Assembly (NCBI RefSeq): GCF_051251565.1
Contig: NZ_JBPOFB010000003.1
Coordinates: 1-64,000, forward strand
DNA from: Marivita sp051251565
GTDB taxonomy: Bacteria > Pseudomonadota > Alphaproteobacteria > Rhodobacterales > Rhodobacteraceae
DNA length: 64,000 bases
Direction: 5' to 3'
Every line of letters begins with the position of its first letter. Positions within the stretch are counted from its first letter, which is position 1. The notes beneath the pieces are model-generated. The model did no database searches. It was not told the origin of the DNA and saw only the letters and a list, made by a program, of their open reading frames with translations. Made by a program: the position numbers and the translations under genes. This document shows, piece by piece, positions 1 to 8,354 of this stretch.

Positions 1-60
1 TCCTCTCCCGCGGGCCCGCCCCCCCCCCCCGCCCCCCCCCCCCCCCCCCCCCCCCCCCGG
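1..60. other. C-homopolymer, probable assembly end artefact
   Basis: Twelve C at 19-30, one G, then twenty-seven C at 32-58. No coding or regulatory signal is visible. On the minus strand this is a G run lying directly after a strong hairpin, which is what no-signal base calling in two-colour short-read sequencing produces. Genuine sequence probably starts near base 59. Confidence 0.6.
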
Positions 61-85
61 TCGGATCGGGCGCAGCCCGATCCGA
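61..85 (-). terminator. Perfect hairpin after the OmpA-like gene
   Basis: An 11-bp perfect stem (TCGGATCGGGC and its complement) closes a GCA loop five bases beyond the stop codon of the OmpA-like gene. The expected U tract is not visible because the sequence runs straight into the C/G homopolymer, so its status as an intrinsic terminator is inferred from position and stem strength. Confidence 0.55.
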
Positions 86-90
86 TACAC

Positions 91-1038
91 TCATTCAACA
101 GAAATAAGCACGGCTTCGACACGGCGGTTGGCCTCGCGCCCTGCTGCGGTCAGGTTCGGCGCGCGCGGTGACAGGAACCCAACCCCGTCGGCAGAAACCT
201 GCGCCGCAGGAACACCGCGCGCCGTGACATAGGATTGCGCGGCCTCGGCCCGGCGGCGGGACAAAGCGATATTGGCCGCAAGCGATCCCGTGGCGTCGGT
301 ATGTCCCACAAAGGTGATCTGGCGGCTGGGATTTGCGGTCAGATAGGCAACAACGGCATCCAGGGACGGCACGGCCCCATCGCCCAAAGAAGCAGAGCCG
401 CTGGCGAAATCCAGATCGGCCAGCACCACATGCCCGACCCGTTCCAGTTCGGCCACCACATCGCCGACCTGTTCAAGGATAGCATAACTTGCCGCGTTGG
501 ACACCGATACGGCAGGCCGTCCGGGCGGGCCCACTTCGATCAGTTGGACAAAGACGGTATCGCCATCGCGGCTGACCAGAAGGCTTAGCGCCTGTGTGGC
601 ATCGGCGGATTTCGCGGACAAGAACCGGTAGTCGGACAGATCGACATACATGTTCGGCGCGCGCAGCACCTCGGTACCAAAGCGGAAGTCAAACCCGCCA
701 CAGCTTCGGGCGTTGCATTCGAAGATGATCCCGAACTGATCGGCGACAAGCTCATCGCGCACCGGACCGACAACCTGCCCCGTGGTGATCCCGGCACCGG
801 AAATGCGCCAGGCCTTGCGGCGCACTTCGCCCTCAAGACTGGCCACGGGCAAACCGGTTTCCTCGGTCCAGACCCCGATGGGCAGATCATAGCTGCCGGC
901 TTGCGTCACCCGTGACACGGTTTCACGCGCGCCAATGGGCAGCGCCAGGTCAAGCGCCAGACCGGGGACAGCGGCGCAGAGACCTGCGCCAAGGATGACG
1001 CCAAAAAGCTTAGCGCGCCTGCGCGTGATACTCGTCAT
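91..1038 (-). CDS. OmpA family protein
   Basis: A 315-residue envelope protein. Residues 1-29 are a signal peptide (RRR, then a hydrophobic stretch ending near GLALD). The middle, residues 30-200, is a Rhodobacterales-type domain of unknown role with two cysteines (ECNARSCGG) likely to form a disulphide. Residues about 205-315 are an OmpA-like peptidoglycan-binding domain, with DFASGSASL, VGHTDATGS and the closing NRRVEAVLI. It probably anchors the envelope non-covalently to murein. It is the last gene of a four-gene minus-strand chain, and its start lies 29 bases inside the preceding AhpD-like gene. The family is certain; the partner or exact role is not visible. Confidence 0.87.
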   Translation of the reverse strand: MTSITRRRAKLFGVILGAGLCAAVPGLALDLALPIGARETVSRVTQAGSYDLPIGVWTEETGLPVASLEGEVRRKAWRISGAGITTGQVVGPVRDELVADQFGIIFECNARSCGGFDFRFGTEVLRAPNMYVDLSDYRFLSAKSADATQALSLLVSRDGDTVFVQLIEVGPPGRPAVSVSNAASYAILEQVGDVVAELERVGHVVLADLDFASGSASLGDGAVPSLDAVVAYLTANPSRQITFVGHTDATGSLAANIALSRRRAEAAQSYVTARGVPAAQVSADGVGFLSPRAPNLTAAGREANRRVEAVLISVE

Positions 1039-1582
1039 TGGGCCGCATATCCGTGGCGCTTGCCACGCGGTTGGTCATGTTGAAAAAACCGGTGACATTC
1101 ACGATGTCCCAAATATCACGGTCGCTGAACCCGGCATCCCGCAAGGCCTCACGGTCAAACTCGGTCACCTCGGCACTGGTCTTGGTGACTTTGTCCGCAA
1201 AGGACAGCATGGCGCGGTGCCGATGCGGCAGGTCTGCAACACGCCAGTTCATCACAAGCATTTCGCCCAATTTCGGGTCACCAGACAAGGCGCGGACCGC
1301 AGCACCATGAGCGGTCAGGCAATAAAAGCACTTGTTGATCGAGCTGACGACCACCGCGATCATCTCGCGCTCCAGCTTGCTCAGGCCACTGCCCGCCAGC
1401 ATCAGATCGTTATACATTGCCGTAAATGCGTTGAGCTTTTCGATGTCGAAGGCATAGGCCTGAAGGACATTCGGGATCATGCCCAGCTTGTCCTGACAGA
1501 CGTCAAAATATTTCTGTGTTTCGGGGGGCAACGGGTCAACCATCGGAAGGTTGAGCGCCGTGGGAAGGGTGTCTTTGGTCAT
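1010..1582 (-). CDS. Peroxidase-related enzyme, carboxymuconolactone decarboxylase/AhpD family
   Basis: 190 residues starting at MTKDTLPTALNLP. The ATG at 1582 overlaps the stop of the upstream GNAT gene as ATGA, which fixes the start; a longer reading frame upstream is spurious. The AhpD redox motif is CFYC in KCFYCLTAHGAAV (about residues 88-100), with the helical alkylhydroperoxidase-like core following. Members of this branch are usually annotated as uncharacterised peroxidase-related enzymes, acting through a CXXC pair and a nearby His. The substrate cannot be read from sequence. It is translationally coupled to its neighbours, suggesting a shared stress or housekeeping role. Confidence 0.87.
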   Translation of the reverse strand: MTKDTLPTALNLPMVDPLPPETQKYFDVCQDKLGMIPNVLQAYAFDIEKLNAFTAMYNDLMLAGSGLSKLEREMIAVVVSSINKCFYCLTAHGAAVRALSGDPKLGEMLVMNWRVADLPHRHRAMLSFADKVTKTSAEVTEFDREALRDAGFSDRDIWDIVNVTGFFNMTNRVASATDMRPNDEYHAQAR

Positions 1583-2316
1583 TCGCTGTCGCTTGTGTTG
1601 GGCAAGATGCGGTAGTGGTACTGTCCCACAACCTGCATGCCGAGGGAAGCATAGAGCCCGTTGGCGGCGCCATTGGCCTGTGTGCACAGAACGCTCATCC
1701 AGTCCGCGCCATGAGCTTTGGCCCAATGTGCCGCCTGCCGCATGAGCCAGACGCCCATGCCCTTGCGGCGATGGGCCGACGTGATTTCAAGCGCGTGTAC
1801 CATCGCGATACCGTCCGAGATGGCGCAAAAGGCGGTGCCTGCGGGTTTGTCGCTGATTCGGCCAAGCAGCCCGGTCTTTGGCACTTCGGCCCGGTCCATC
1901 ACGGCGATCCGGTCGGGGCCAATGCCCCCGTCAGCCCAGATATCCAGCATGATGGCAAGCGGTTCCCAGATGGCAAAGGCGGTGACGCGGGGAACCGGCC
2001 TGTCGGTCAGTTGATCTACGGGACAGGCCCAAAGGTTGACCGGATCAATGATCTCGTATCCGCGAGCTTCAAGCGCGCTGTCCAGCGCGTCTTCGCCTTC
2101 CCGGATCATGAAAAGAGCGTCTTGCCCCAGCATGCGCATCGCAGTTTCGGCGGCGGCAAGATCATCGTCGGTCCAGTCGCCTTGGGCGGTGGCAGCACTG
2201 ACGCGCTTGCCGCCCCGCGCGCCGTTGCGCAGCATCCACGGCCCCGCAGGGGTGCGGTCTGCCGGCGGCCATGTTGCCTCGGTCACAGCATAGAGCATCT
2301 GGACCGTTGGAATCAT
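1579..2316 (-). CDS. GNAT family N-acetyltransferase
   Basis: 245 residues. The acetyl-CoA binding motif A is RRKGMGVWLMRQA (about residues 183-195), followed by the typical NGAANGLYASLGMQVVGQYHYR segment in which Asn and Tyr form motif B. The N-terminal half is divergent and probably forms the acceptor pocket; no acceptor is predictable. Start and stop both overlap neighbours by four bases (ATGA with the AhpD-like gene downstream and with the cinA-like gene upstream), so the chain is translationally coupled. Confidence 0.88.
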   Translation of the reverse strand: MIPTVQMLYAVTEATWPPADRTPAGPWMLRNGARGGKRVSAATAQGDWTDDDLAAAETAMRMLGQDALFMIREGEDALDSALEARGYEIIDPVNLWACPVDQLTDRPVPRVTAFAIWEPLAIMLDIWADGGIGPDRIAVMDRAEVPKTGLLGRISDKPAGTAFCAISDGIAMVHALEITSAHRRKGMGVWLMRQAAHWAKAHGADWMSVLCTQANGAANGLYASLGMQVVGQYHYRILPNTSDSE

Positions 2317-3035
2317 GCGGGAAATATCTCGACCAGCCGGGCCATCGCGTGATCTACCCGCGCGCCATCACTGCCGCGCACTACGATGTTCGATCCGTAT
2401 GCGCCGTTTTGCTGAAACGGATATGACCCGATGGACAGGTCCGGGAAATCAGTGGCGATCTGACCCAAAGGTCCGGCAATGTCGCCTTCGCCCCGGTCCA
2501 CCCGAAGCGTTTGCGACAAGATCGGCGCACCGCCGGTCAAGGTCGGGATCACGGTCGCCACCATGGCCTGAAACACCGACGGCACACCTGCCATCACATG
2601 CACATTGCCGATGGTGAACCCCGGCGCAATCGACACCGGGTTTTCGATCAGCGTCGCGCCATCAGGAATACGCGCCATACGTTTGCGGGCATCGTTGAAA
2701 TCCATTCCACGGCTGTCATAATGCGCCTGCAAGAGCGCGGCGGCATCTGCACGCACGTCGATAGGCACCCCAAAGGCCGCGGCCACACAATCTGCGGTGA
2801 TGTCGTCATGGGTTGGCCCAATCCCACCAGAGGTGACCACCGTGTGATAGGCCGCGCGCAAGGCGTTCAACGCCGCAACAATCGCCTCGCGGTGATCGCT
2901 CACGATGCGCACCTCGCACAGGTCGATGCCCACCTTGGTCAATTCCTGCGCCAGATGGTGCATGTTCGCATCGCGGGTCCGGCCCGAGAGAATCTCGTCG
3001 CCGATCACCAGCATGGCCGCAGTTGGGTTGGGCAT
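2313..3035 (-). CDS. Molybdopterin-binding CinA N-terminal-domain protein
   Basis: 240 residues. The N-terminal motif AAMLVIGDEILSGRTRDAN and the TVVTSGGIGPTHDDIT motif (about residues 66-81) are those of the MoeA/MogA-like fold shared by MoCF-domain proteins and CinA. The C-terminal PncC/CinA amidase domain of full CinA (about 400 residues) is absent, as is usual for stand-alone copies in this lineage. Proposed activities for the fold include ADP-ribose and CoA pyrophosphatase. AAGGAGG lies six bases before the ATG. It is the first gene of the minus-strand chain cinA / GNAT / AhpD-like / ompA-like and is divergent from sfsA. Confidence 0.88.
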   Translation of the reverse strand: MPNPTAAMLVIGDEILSGRTRDANMHHLAQELTKVGIDLCEVRIVSDHREAIVAALNALRAAYHTVVTSGGIGPTHDDITADCVAAAFGVPIDVRADAAALLQAHYDSRGMDFNDARKRMARIPDGATLIENPVSIAPGFTIGNVHVMAGVPSVFQAMVATVIPTLTGGAPILSQTLRVDRGEGDIAGPLGQIATDFPDLSIGSYPFQQNGAYGSNIVVRGSDGARVDHAMARLVEIFPA

Positions 3036-3082
3036 GCGCTGCCTCCTTGATCACCGGTTTTTCTCAGGTATAGGCGGGGGTC

Positions 3083-3799
3083 ATGCGCTTTCAAACCCCT
3101 CTTGTGCCGGGCGTCCTGATCCGGCGGTACAAACGCTTTCTGGCAGACGTCACCTTGGCGGATGGGCAAGAGATCACGGCGCATTGCGCCAACCCGGGGT
3201 CGATGATGGGTCTGGCCGCGCCAGGCATGCGCGTTTGGCTGGAGCCCAATGATGATCCGAAGAAAAAGCTGAAATATGGCTGGCGGCTGGTAGAGCACGA
3301 AAACGGGCACTTCACCGGAGTCGATACAGCCGTGCCAAACCGCATGCTGCGCGCCGCGCTTGAGGCCCGCGAGGTGCCGGGCCTGACCGATTTCGACAGT
3401 CTGCGCGCCGAAGTGCCTTATGGCGAGAAAAGCAGGATCGATTTTTTCCTAACCCGCGACGGGCACCCTGACATTTATATTGAGGTGAAATCCGTCACCC
3501 TATCGCGTCAGCACGGTCTGGCCGAATTTCCTGACAGCGTCACGGCGCGCGGCACCAAGCACTTGAACGAATTGACTGCCATGGTCCAACAAGGCCACCG
3601 CGCCATCATGTTTTATCTTGTGCAGCGCACGGATTGTCGCCGCATGACGCTCGCCGCTGATATTGACCCGGCATACGCCAAAGCCTGGGCAGCGGCATCA
3701 CAGGTCGGCGTTGAAACCTTTGTCATGGATTGCAACATCACGCCCGATGCTGTGCTTTTGGGCAAACCGATCCCGATGGAGCCCCCGGCTGAGCCGTAA
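3083..3799 (+). CDS. sfsA: SfsA, DNA/RNA nuclease SfsA family
   Basis: 238 residues, the usual SfsA length. Family landmarks are the N-terminal RRYKRFLADV, AHCANPGSMMGL (about residues 33-44), SRIDFFL and the nuclease-like IYIEVKSVTL (about 134-143), where Glu and Lys match the PD-(D/E)XK-type core. SfsA was first named as a sugar-fermentation stimulator in E. coli and later linked to nuclease activity; its physiological role here is open. It is divergent from the cinA-like gene and is followed by map after 68 bases. Confidence 0.93.
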   Translation: MRFQTPLVPGVLIRRYKRFLADVTLADGQEITAHCANPGSMMGLAAPGMRVWLEPNDDPKKKLKYGWRLVEHENGHFTGVDTAVPNRMLRAALEAREVPGLTDFDSLRAEVPYGEKSRIDFFLTRDGHPDIYIEVKSVTLSRQHGLAEFPDSVTARGTKHLNELTAMVQQGHRAIMFYLVQRTDCRRMTLAADIDPAYAKAWAAASQVGVETFVMDCNITPDAVLLGKPIPMEPPAEP

Positions 3800-3867
3800 C
3801 GTCGCGCCACTGGCAAAACGGTGCTCGGGGGGCTAAAACTCAAACAAACAGGTATTGGAGTTCGCGC

Positions 3868-4683
3868 GTGAACACTAACCATGATGGTCGCATGACACGA
3901 GAAGGCATCCGCATCCACGATGCGGCTGACTTTGCGGGTATGCGCGCGGCAGGTGAATTGGCGGCCCGGATTCTGGACGAGGTGGCGGAGCATGTGTTCG
4001 TGGGCCAGACCACGACCGTACTTGACGACTATATCCGCAACCGCGTCGAAGAGGCGGGCGCGACGTCGGCGACCATTGGGTACAAAGGCTATCAACACGC
4101 AAGCTGCATCAGCGTGAACCATGTTGTCTGCCATGGCATTCCCGGCGACAAAAAGCTCAAGGATGGCGACATCCTGAATATCGACGTGACGGTGATTGTC
4201 GATGGCTGGTTCGGCGACACAAGCCGGATGTATGTGGCTGGCAAGCTTAGCCGCAAGGCTGAACGGCTGATCCAAGTGACCCATGACGCCCTGTTCAAAG
4301 GCATCGACGCGGCCAAGCCCGGTAACACGTTTGGCGATATCGGCCACGCCATCCAGACCTATGTCGAGGCAAACCGCATGGCGGTGGTGCGCGATTTCTG
4401 CGGACATGGCCTTGGCCGCGTGTTTCATGCGCCACCCAATGTGTTGCATTACGGGCGCGCGGGCACCGGTCCCCGGCTTGAGGAAGGCATGTTCTTTACC
4501 ATTGAGCCGATGGTTAATCTGGGGCGCCCCGAAACCAAGGTTCTGGCCGATGACTGGACGGCCGTCACGCGTGACAAATCCCTGTCAGCACAGTTTGAAC
4601 ACTCCATCGGCATCACCTCTGACGGGTGCGAGGTGTTCACGCCATCGCCCGCCGGACGGTTTCATCCGACCTACGACACCTGA
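3868..4683 (+). CDS. map: Methionine aminopeptidase, type I
   Basis: 271 residues. It removes the N-terminal Met from nascent proteins in the cytoplasm. Metal ligands are visible in order: Asp in LNIDVTVIVDGWFGDTS (two Asp), His in CGHGLGRVFH, Glu in FTIEPMVNL and Glu in AQFEHSIGIT. HASCISVNHVVCHGIP is the type I substrate-pocket segment. The start is taken as GTG at 3868 because GGAG lies seven bases upstream; internal ATG codons lack such a site. A DUF1796-like gene follows within 15 bases. Confidence 0.95.
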   Translation: MNTNHDGRMTREGIRIHDAADFAGMRAAGELAARILDEVAEHVFVGQTTTVLDDYIRNRVEEAGATSATIGYKGYQHASCISVNHVVCHGIPGDKKLKDGDILNIDVTVIVDGWFGDTSRMYVAGKLSRKAERLIQVTHDALFKGIDAAKPGNTFGDIGHAIQTYVEANRMAVVRDFCGHGLGRVFHAPPNVLHYGRAGTGPRLEEGMFFTIEPMVNLGRPETKVLADDWTAVTRDKSLSAQFEHSIGITSDGCEVFTPSPAGRFHPTYDT

Positions 4684-4697
4684 GTGATCCGCGTCGC

Positions 4698-5381
4698 ATG
4701 GACACATATCCGACACGCATTCTGACCATCGGGTGCAGCTGCATCAACCGGTTTCAGTTTGATGTCTTTCAAGCCCTGCACCCCGACACTGTGCATCACT
4801 TTGTCAAATCGCTGTTTGACTGGAACATCGTTTCCCTGATCGGCACAGAGACGCTGTTGCAGCATGCTGTCGATGGTCACTTGCAGGCGCTTCTGGAAGA
4901 TACATCCGAATATGTCGTCGACTATGGGGTGTTGCTGTTTCACAGGCATTTGCCCGGTATCTGCTTTTTCCACGAGCAGGATATCGCCAAAGCGTTTGAC
5001 GACCCGGCCCAAAAGGACAGTCTTGTCAGTAAGTTGGCTCATCAGGCCGCGCCCTTTCTGGCCCCCGACTATGAAGGCCGAACGCATCTGGTCTGGTCAA
5101 ATGTCCAACCCAACCTGCCCGGCACGGTGCGCAACGTGACACCGTGGGATGACTTCCAACTGACCGCACCCCGTTATGCAAAGATCACGTCGCTGGGGCG
5201 TCAATTGTTCGGGCCCGATACGACGTTCACCTTTCTCACGCTCGTGGCGGATGCCACGCCGGAGGCCTTGCAAAATCCTGATGTGCACATGCTGACCCTA
5301 CCCCGCAGCGCGGACTACCAGGGACCGCCCGATCTTTATGCGCCGTTTCTGTCACAGATACTTGATCAGACACACAACTGA
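4698..5381 (+). CDS. Conserved hypothetical protein resembling DUF1796 (papain-like cysteine peptidase fold)
   Basis: 227 residues starting at MDTYPTRILTIGCSC. No signal peptide or membrane segment is present. The opening TIGCSCINRFQFDVFQ and the following KSLFDWNIVSL resemble the conserved G-x-C and FDW blocks of DUF1796, a family predicted to share the papain-like fold. A catalytic Cys would be one of the two near residues 13-15 and a His one of those in LLFHRHLPG; this is a weak, memory-based match. It lies 14 bases after map and is probably cotranscribed with it. Confidence 0.6.
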   Translation: MDTYPTRILTIGCSCINRFQFDVFQALHPDTVHHFVKSLFDWNIVSLIGTETLLQHAVDGHLQALLEDTSEYVVDYGVLLFHRHLPGICFFHEQDIAKAFDDPAQKDSLVSKLAHQAAPFLAPDYEGRTHLVWSNVQPNLPGTVRNVTPWDDFQLTAPRYAKITSLGRQLFGPDTTFTFLTLVADATPEALQNPDVHMLTLPRSADYQGPPDLYAPFLSQILDQTHN

Positions 5382-5461
5382 ACAGCTCGTGTGGTGGGAT
5401 GGTTTGTCGCTTTCCCTTATCCTGCAGCCCCGCTAAACCGTTTGCCATAGCGGAGGTTCAG

Positions 5462-6547
5462 ATGACCAAGATCACCCCACAACCCGGAATCATGGATATT
5501 GCACTGTATGTTGGTGGCAAGTCCCATGTCGAGGGTGTCTCGAACGTGGTGAAACTCAGCTCGAACGAAAATCCGTTCGGGCCAAGCCCGGCTGCACAAG
5601 AAGCCGTGCGCCGATCTGTTCTTGAGCTGCATCGCTATCCGTCCACCGACCATGCCGCGCTGCGCCGCGCCATTGCCGAAATCTACGGCCTGAACGCCGA
5701 TCAGGTCATCTGTGGTGTTGGGTCCGATGAAATCATCACCTTCCTGTGCCAAGCCTATGCCGGGCCGGGGGATGAGGTGATTCACACCGAACATGGATTC
5801 GCACTCTACAAGATTTGTGCGCTGGCCGCCGGGGCCACCCCGGTCGAGGTGCCAGAACATGAGCGTGTCACCGATGTTGATGCGATCCTCTCAGCCTGCA
5901 CCGACCGGACTCGTTTGGTCTTTATCGCCAACCCGAACAACCCAACCGGCACGATGATCGGTCTGGCAGAGATCGAACGGCTGGCAGAGAACCTGCCGCC
6001 ACAAGCCTTGCTGGTGCTGGACGGGGCCTATGCCGAATTCGTCGATGGTTATGATGGCGGGGCCGCTTTGGTGCGCGCGCGCGACAATGTTGTGATGACG
6101 CGTACGTTTTCAAAAATCTACGGTCTGGGCGGGTTGCGCATTGGTTGGGGCTACGGCCCACAAGAGATCATCGACGTGCTCAACCGCGTTCGGGGACCGT
6201 TCAACCTATCGGGCACTGCGCTGGCGGCCGCCGAAGTCGCAGTGCGTGACACCGCTTATGTCGAGAAATGCCGCCTTGAGAACACCCGACTGCGCGCGTG
6301 GCTCGCCGAGGCGCTTGCCGAACACGGTGTGCCTTCGGACACCTCGATGGCGAACTTCATTCTTGCCCGTTTCACGGATGAGGCCGAGGCCGAGGCCTGC
6401 AATCTATATTTGCAAAAAGAAGGGCTGATCGTCCGGCAGGTCGGGTCCTACAACCTGCCCCATGCCTTACGCATCACCGTCGGTGACGAAGCAAGCTGCC
6501 GCCGCGTGGCCCATGCCGTTGGCCAGTTCAAGGCAGGCGCGCGATGA
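5462..6547 (+). CDS. hisC: Histidinol-phosphate aminotransferase
   Basis: 361 residues, with the start at MTKITPQPGIMDI preceded by GCGGAGG. It is a PLP-dependent class II aminotransferase converting imidazole-acetol phosphate and glutamate to histidinol phosphate. KLSSNENPFGPSP is the N-terminal substrate segment, IANPNNPTGTM the PLP-ring motif, and TRTFSKIYGLGGLRIGWGY carries the Schiff-base Lys. It overlaps tyrC by four bases (ATGA) rather than sitting with other his genes, so it may also transaminate phenylpyruvate or prephenate, as known for HisC-type enzymes in several bacteria. Confidence 0.95.
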   Translation: MTKITPQPGIMDIALYVGGKSHVEGVSNVVKLSSNENPFGPSPAAQEAVRRSVLELHRYPSTDHAALRRAIAEIYGLNADQVICGVGSDEIITFLCQAYAGPGDEVIHTEHGFALYKICALAAGATPVEVPEHERVTDVDAILSACTDRTRLVFIANPNNPTGTMIGLAEIERLAENLPPQALLVLDGAYAEFVDGYDGGAALVRARDNVVMTRTFSKIYGLGGLRIGWGYGPQEIIDVLNRVRGPFNLSGTALAAAEVAVRDTAYVEKCRLENTRLRAWLAEALAEHGVPSDTSMANFILARFTDEAEAEACNLYLQKEGLIVRQVGSYNLPHALRITVGDEASCRRVAHAVGQFKAGAR

Positions 6548-7455
6548 CCCAGATCTACAACCGCGTGGCCCTTGTCGGTCTGGGCCTTATCGCATCGTCC
6601 ATGTTCTGGTCGATGAAACGCGGCGATCTTGCGAGCCATGTCACAGGCTTTGCCCGCAGCGCCGAAACCCGCGAAACCGCGCGCCGCATTGGGCTATGCG
6701 ATACGGTGTGCGACACGCTTGCCGAGGCTGTGAAAAACGCAGACCTGGTCGTTCTTGCCGTCCCCGTTGGGGTCATGGGCCAGATCGCGGCAGATATTGC
6801 GCCCTATCTCAAGCCAGGGGCAACGGTCACCGATGTGGGCTCGGTCAAGGGCCAAGTCATCACCGACGTGATACCGCACATTCCCGAGGGGGTGCATTTT
6901 GTGCCAGCGCACCCCTTGGCAGGGACAGAACACTCCGGGCCAGAATCAGGGTTTGCCACCTTGTTCGACAATCGGTGGTGTTTGATTGTCCCACCCGAAA
7001 ACAGCGATCCCGCTGCGATCGAGGCGCTTGAGAAGTTCTGGCGCGGGCTTGGAGCAAATGTTGATGTGATGGAGCCGGACCATCACGATCTTGTCCTTGC
7101 GGTGACATCCCATTGTCCCCACCTGATCGCCTACACGATGGTCGGTGTCGCCGACGATCTGCGCCGCGTGACCGACAGCGAAGTCATAAAGTATTCTGCC
7201 GCGGGTTTCCGGGATTTCACCCGCATTGCCGCCTCTGATCCCACCATGTGGCGTGATGTGTTTTTGTCGAACAAGGACGCAACGCTGGAAATTCTGGGGC
7301 GCTTTACCGAAGAGCTGTTCGCGCTTCAACGGGCCATCCGGCAAGGGGATGGTGATTTCCTGCACGAGTATTTCACCCGCACCCGTGCCATTCGGCGCGG
7401 CATCATCGAAGCGGGCCAAGACACGGCGGCACCGAATTTCGGGCGCTCGGGCTAG
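6544..7455 (+). CDS. tyrC: Prephenate/arogenate dehydrogenase family protein
   Basis: 303 residues. VALVGLGLIASSMFWSMKR is an NAD(P)-binding Rossmann motif in which the third Gly position reads Ala. PAHPLAGTEHSGPESGF contains the catalytic and substrate His and the HP-x-AG-x-E block of TyrA-type dehydrogenases, and TSHCPHLIAYTMV holds the second conserved His. It catalyses oxidative decarboxylation of prephenate or arogenate on the way to tyrosine. It has no fused chorismate mutase or ACT domain, so feedback control by such a domain is absent. It is coupled to hisC by an ATGA overlap. Confidence 0.93.
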   Translation: MTQIYNRVALVGLGLIASSMFWSMKRGDLASHVTGFARSAETRETARRIGLCDTVCDTLAEAVKNADLVVLAVPVGVMGQIAADIAPYLKPGATVTDVGSVKGQVITDVIPHIPEGVHFVPAHPLAGTEHSGPESGFATLFDNRWCLIVPPENSDPAAIEALEKFWRGLGANVDVMEPDHHDLVLAVTSHCPHLIAYTMVGVADDLRRVTDSEVIKYSAAGFRDFTRIAASDPTMWRDVFLSNKDATLEILGRFTEELFALQRAIRQGDGDFLHEYFTRTRAIRRGIIEAGQDTAAPNFGRSG

Positions 7456-7464
7456 GACAATGGT

Positions 7465-8352
7465 ATGCGGTTAACGAGTGGTTTGTTTGTTTTGATGATG
7501 GGGATGACGGGGGCGGTGATTGCAGCGCCCGACACATCGCTCAAGCCGGTTGCCCGGGGCGAAACGCAAGACGCAGCACTGGCGCTGTCCGATATACGTC
7601 CAACCGCGCGCCCTACCTTGAATGCAGCGGCGCTTGCCCGCCAACTGATCCAAGAGATCGAACCCGAGGGTCCAATCTCTGTGCAGGCAGCACCTGTTCA
7701 AAACACCTCAGCGGTGGCACGCGCGTTTGCGGCCCTATCCCCACAGGCCACCGGCTTGTCGATCCGTCCCGCGTTGCGTCCTGACACGATGGTACGCAAA
7801 GCGATGGCGCAGCGCCGCGAACAGGCCAAAGGGGCCATTTGTGGAGACAGCGCGATTCAGGGAGACGTTGTCGGTTTTGTCCCCGGGCGGTTGTCAGCGT
7901 GCGGCATTCAGAACGGGGTGCGGGTGCGGTCGGTGTCTGGCATCAGCCTGAGCCAACACGCCGTTATGGATTGCCCAACGGCCAAAGCACTCAAGTCCTG
8001 GGTGGACAAGGGGATGAACCCCGCCATTGGCACCACTGGTGGCGGCGTCAGCCAGATCAAGGTCGCAGCGCATTACGCCTGTCGCACCCGCAACAATCAA
8101 CCCGGCGCGCGGATCAGCGAGCATGGCAAAGGTCGGGCCATCGACATCTCAGGTTTTCGACTGCGCGACGGATCAGAGATCACATTGCTGCAAGGATGGG
8201 ATCGAAGGGATACTGGGCCGATCCTGCGCAAGATGCATAAACGTGCCTGTGGCATCTTCGGAACTGTTCTTGGCCCCGAGTCCAACCGATTCCACAAGGA
8301 CCACTTTCACTTTGACACTGCGCGGCATCGAGGCGGAGCGTTCTGCCGCTAA
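7465..8352 (+). CDS. Extensin-like family protein, predicted cell-wall peptidase fold
   Basis: 295 residues with a signal peptide (MRLTSGLFVLMMGMTGAVIAA). Residues 25-125 are low-complexity and Pro/Ala-rich. The C-terminal domain (about 130-295) carries conserved cysteines (GAICGDS, SACGI, MDCPTA, YACRT, RACG, AFCR) and the arrangement SEHGKGRAIDISGF with HKDHFHFDTA. That His-x-Asp and His-x-His layout resembles zinc D,D-peptidases of the VanY/MepA type, so murein cleavage in the periplasm is plausible but unproven. Its stop codon is only two bases from the stop of the convergent fliP. Confidence 0.85.
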   Translation: MRLTSGLFVLMMGMTGAVIAAPDTSLKPVARGETQDAALALSDIRPTARPTLNAAALARQLIQEIEPEGPISVQAAPVQNTSAVARAFAALSPQATGLSIRPALRPDTMVRKAMAQRREQAKGAICGDSAIQGDVVGFVPGRLSACGIQNGVRVRSVSGISLSQHAVMDCPTAKALKSWVDKGMNPAIGTTGGGVSQIKVAAHYACRTRNNQPGARISEHGKGRAIDISGFRLRDGSEITLLQGWDRRDTGPILRKMHKRACGIFGTVLGPESNRFHKDHFHFDTARHRGGAFCR

Positions 8353-8354
8353 CG

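Noticed and set aside
1583..1726. Longer N-terminus for the AhpD-like protein
   Set aside because: The added 48 residues are basic and low in conservation, and the ATGA overlap at 1579-1582 gives a better start.
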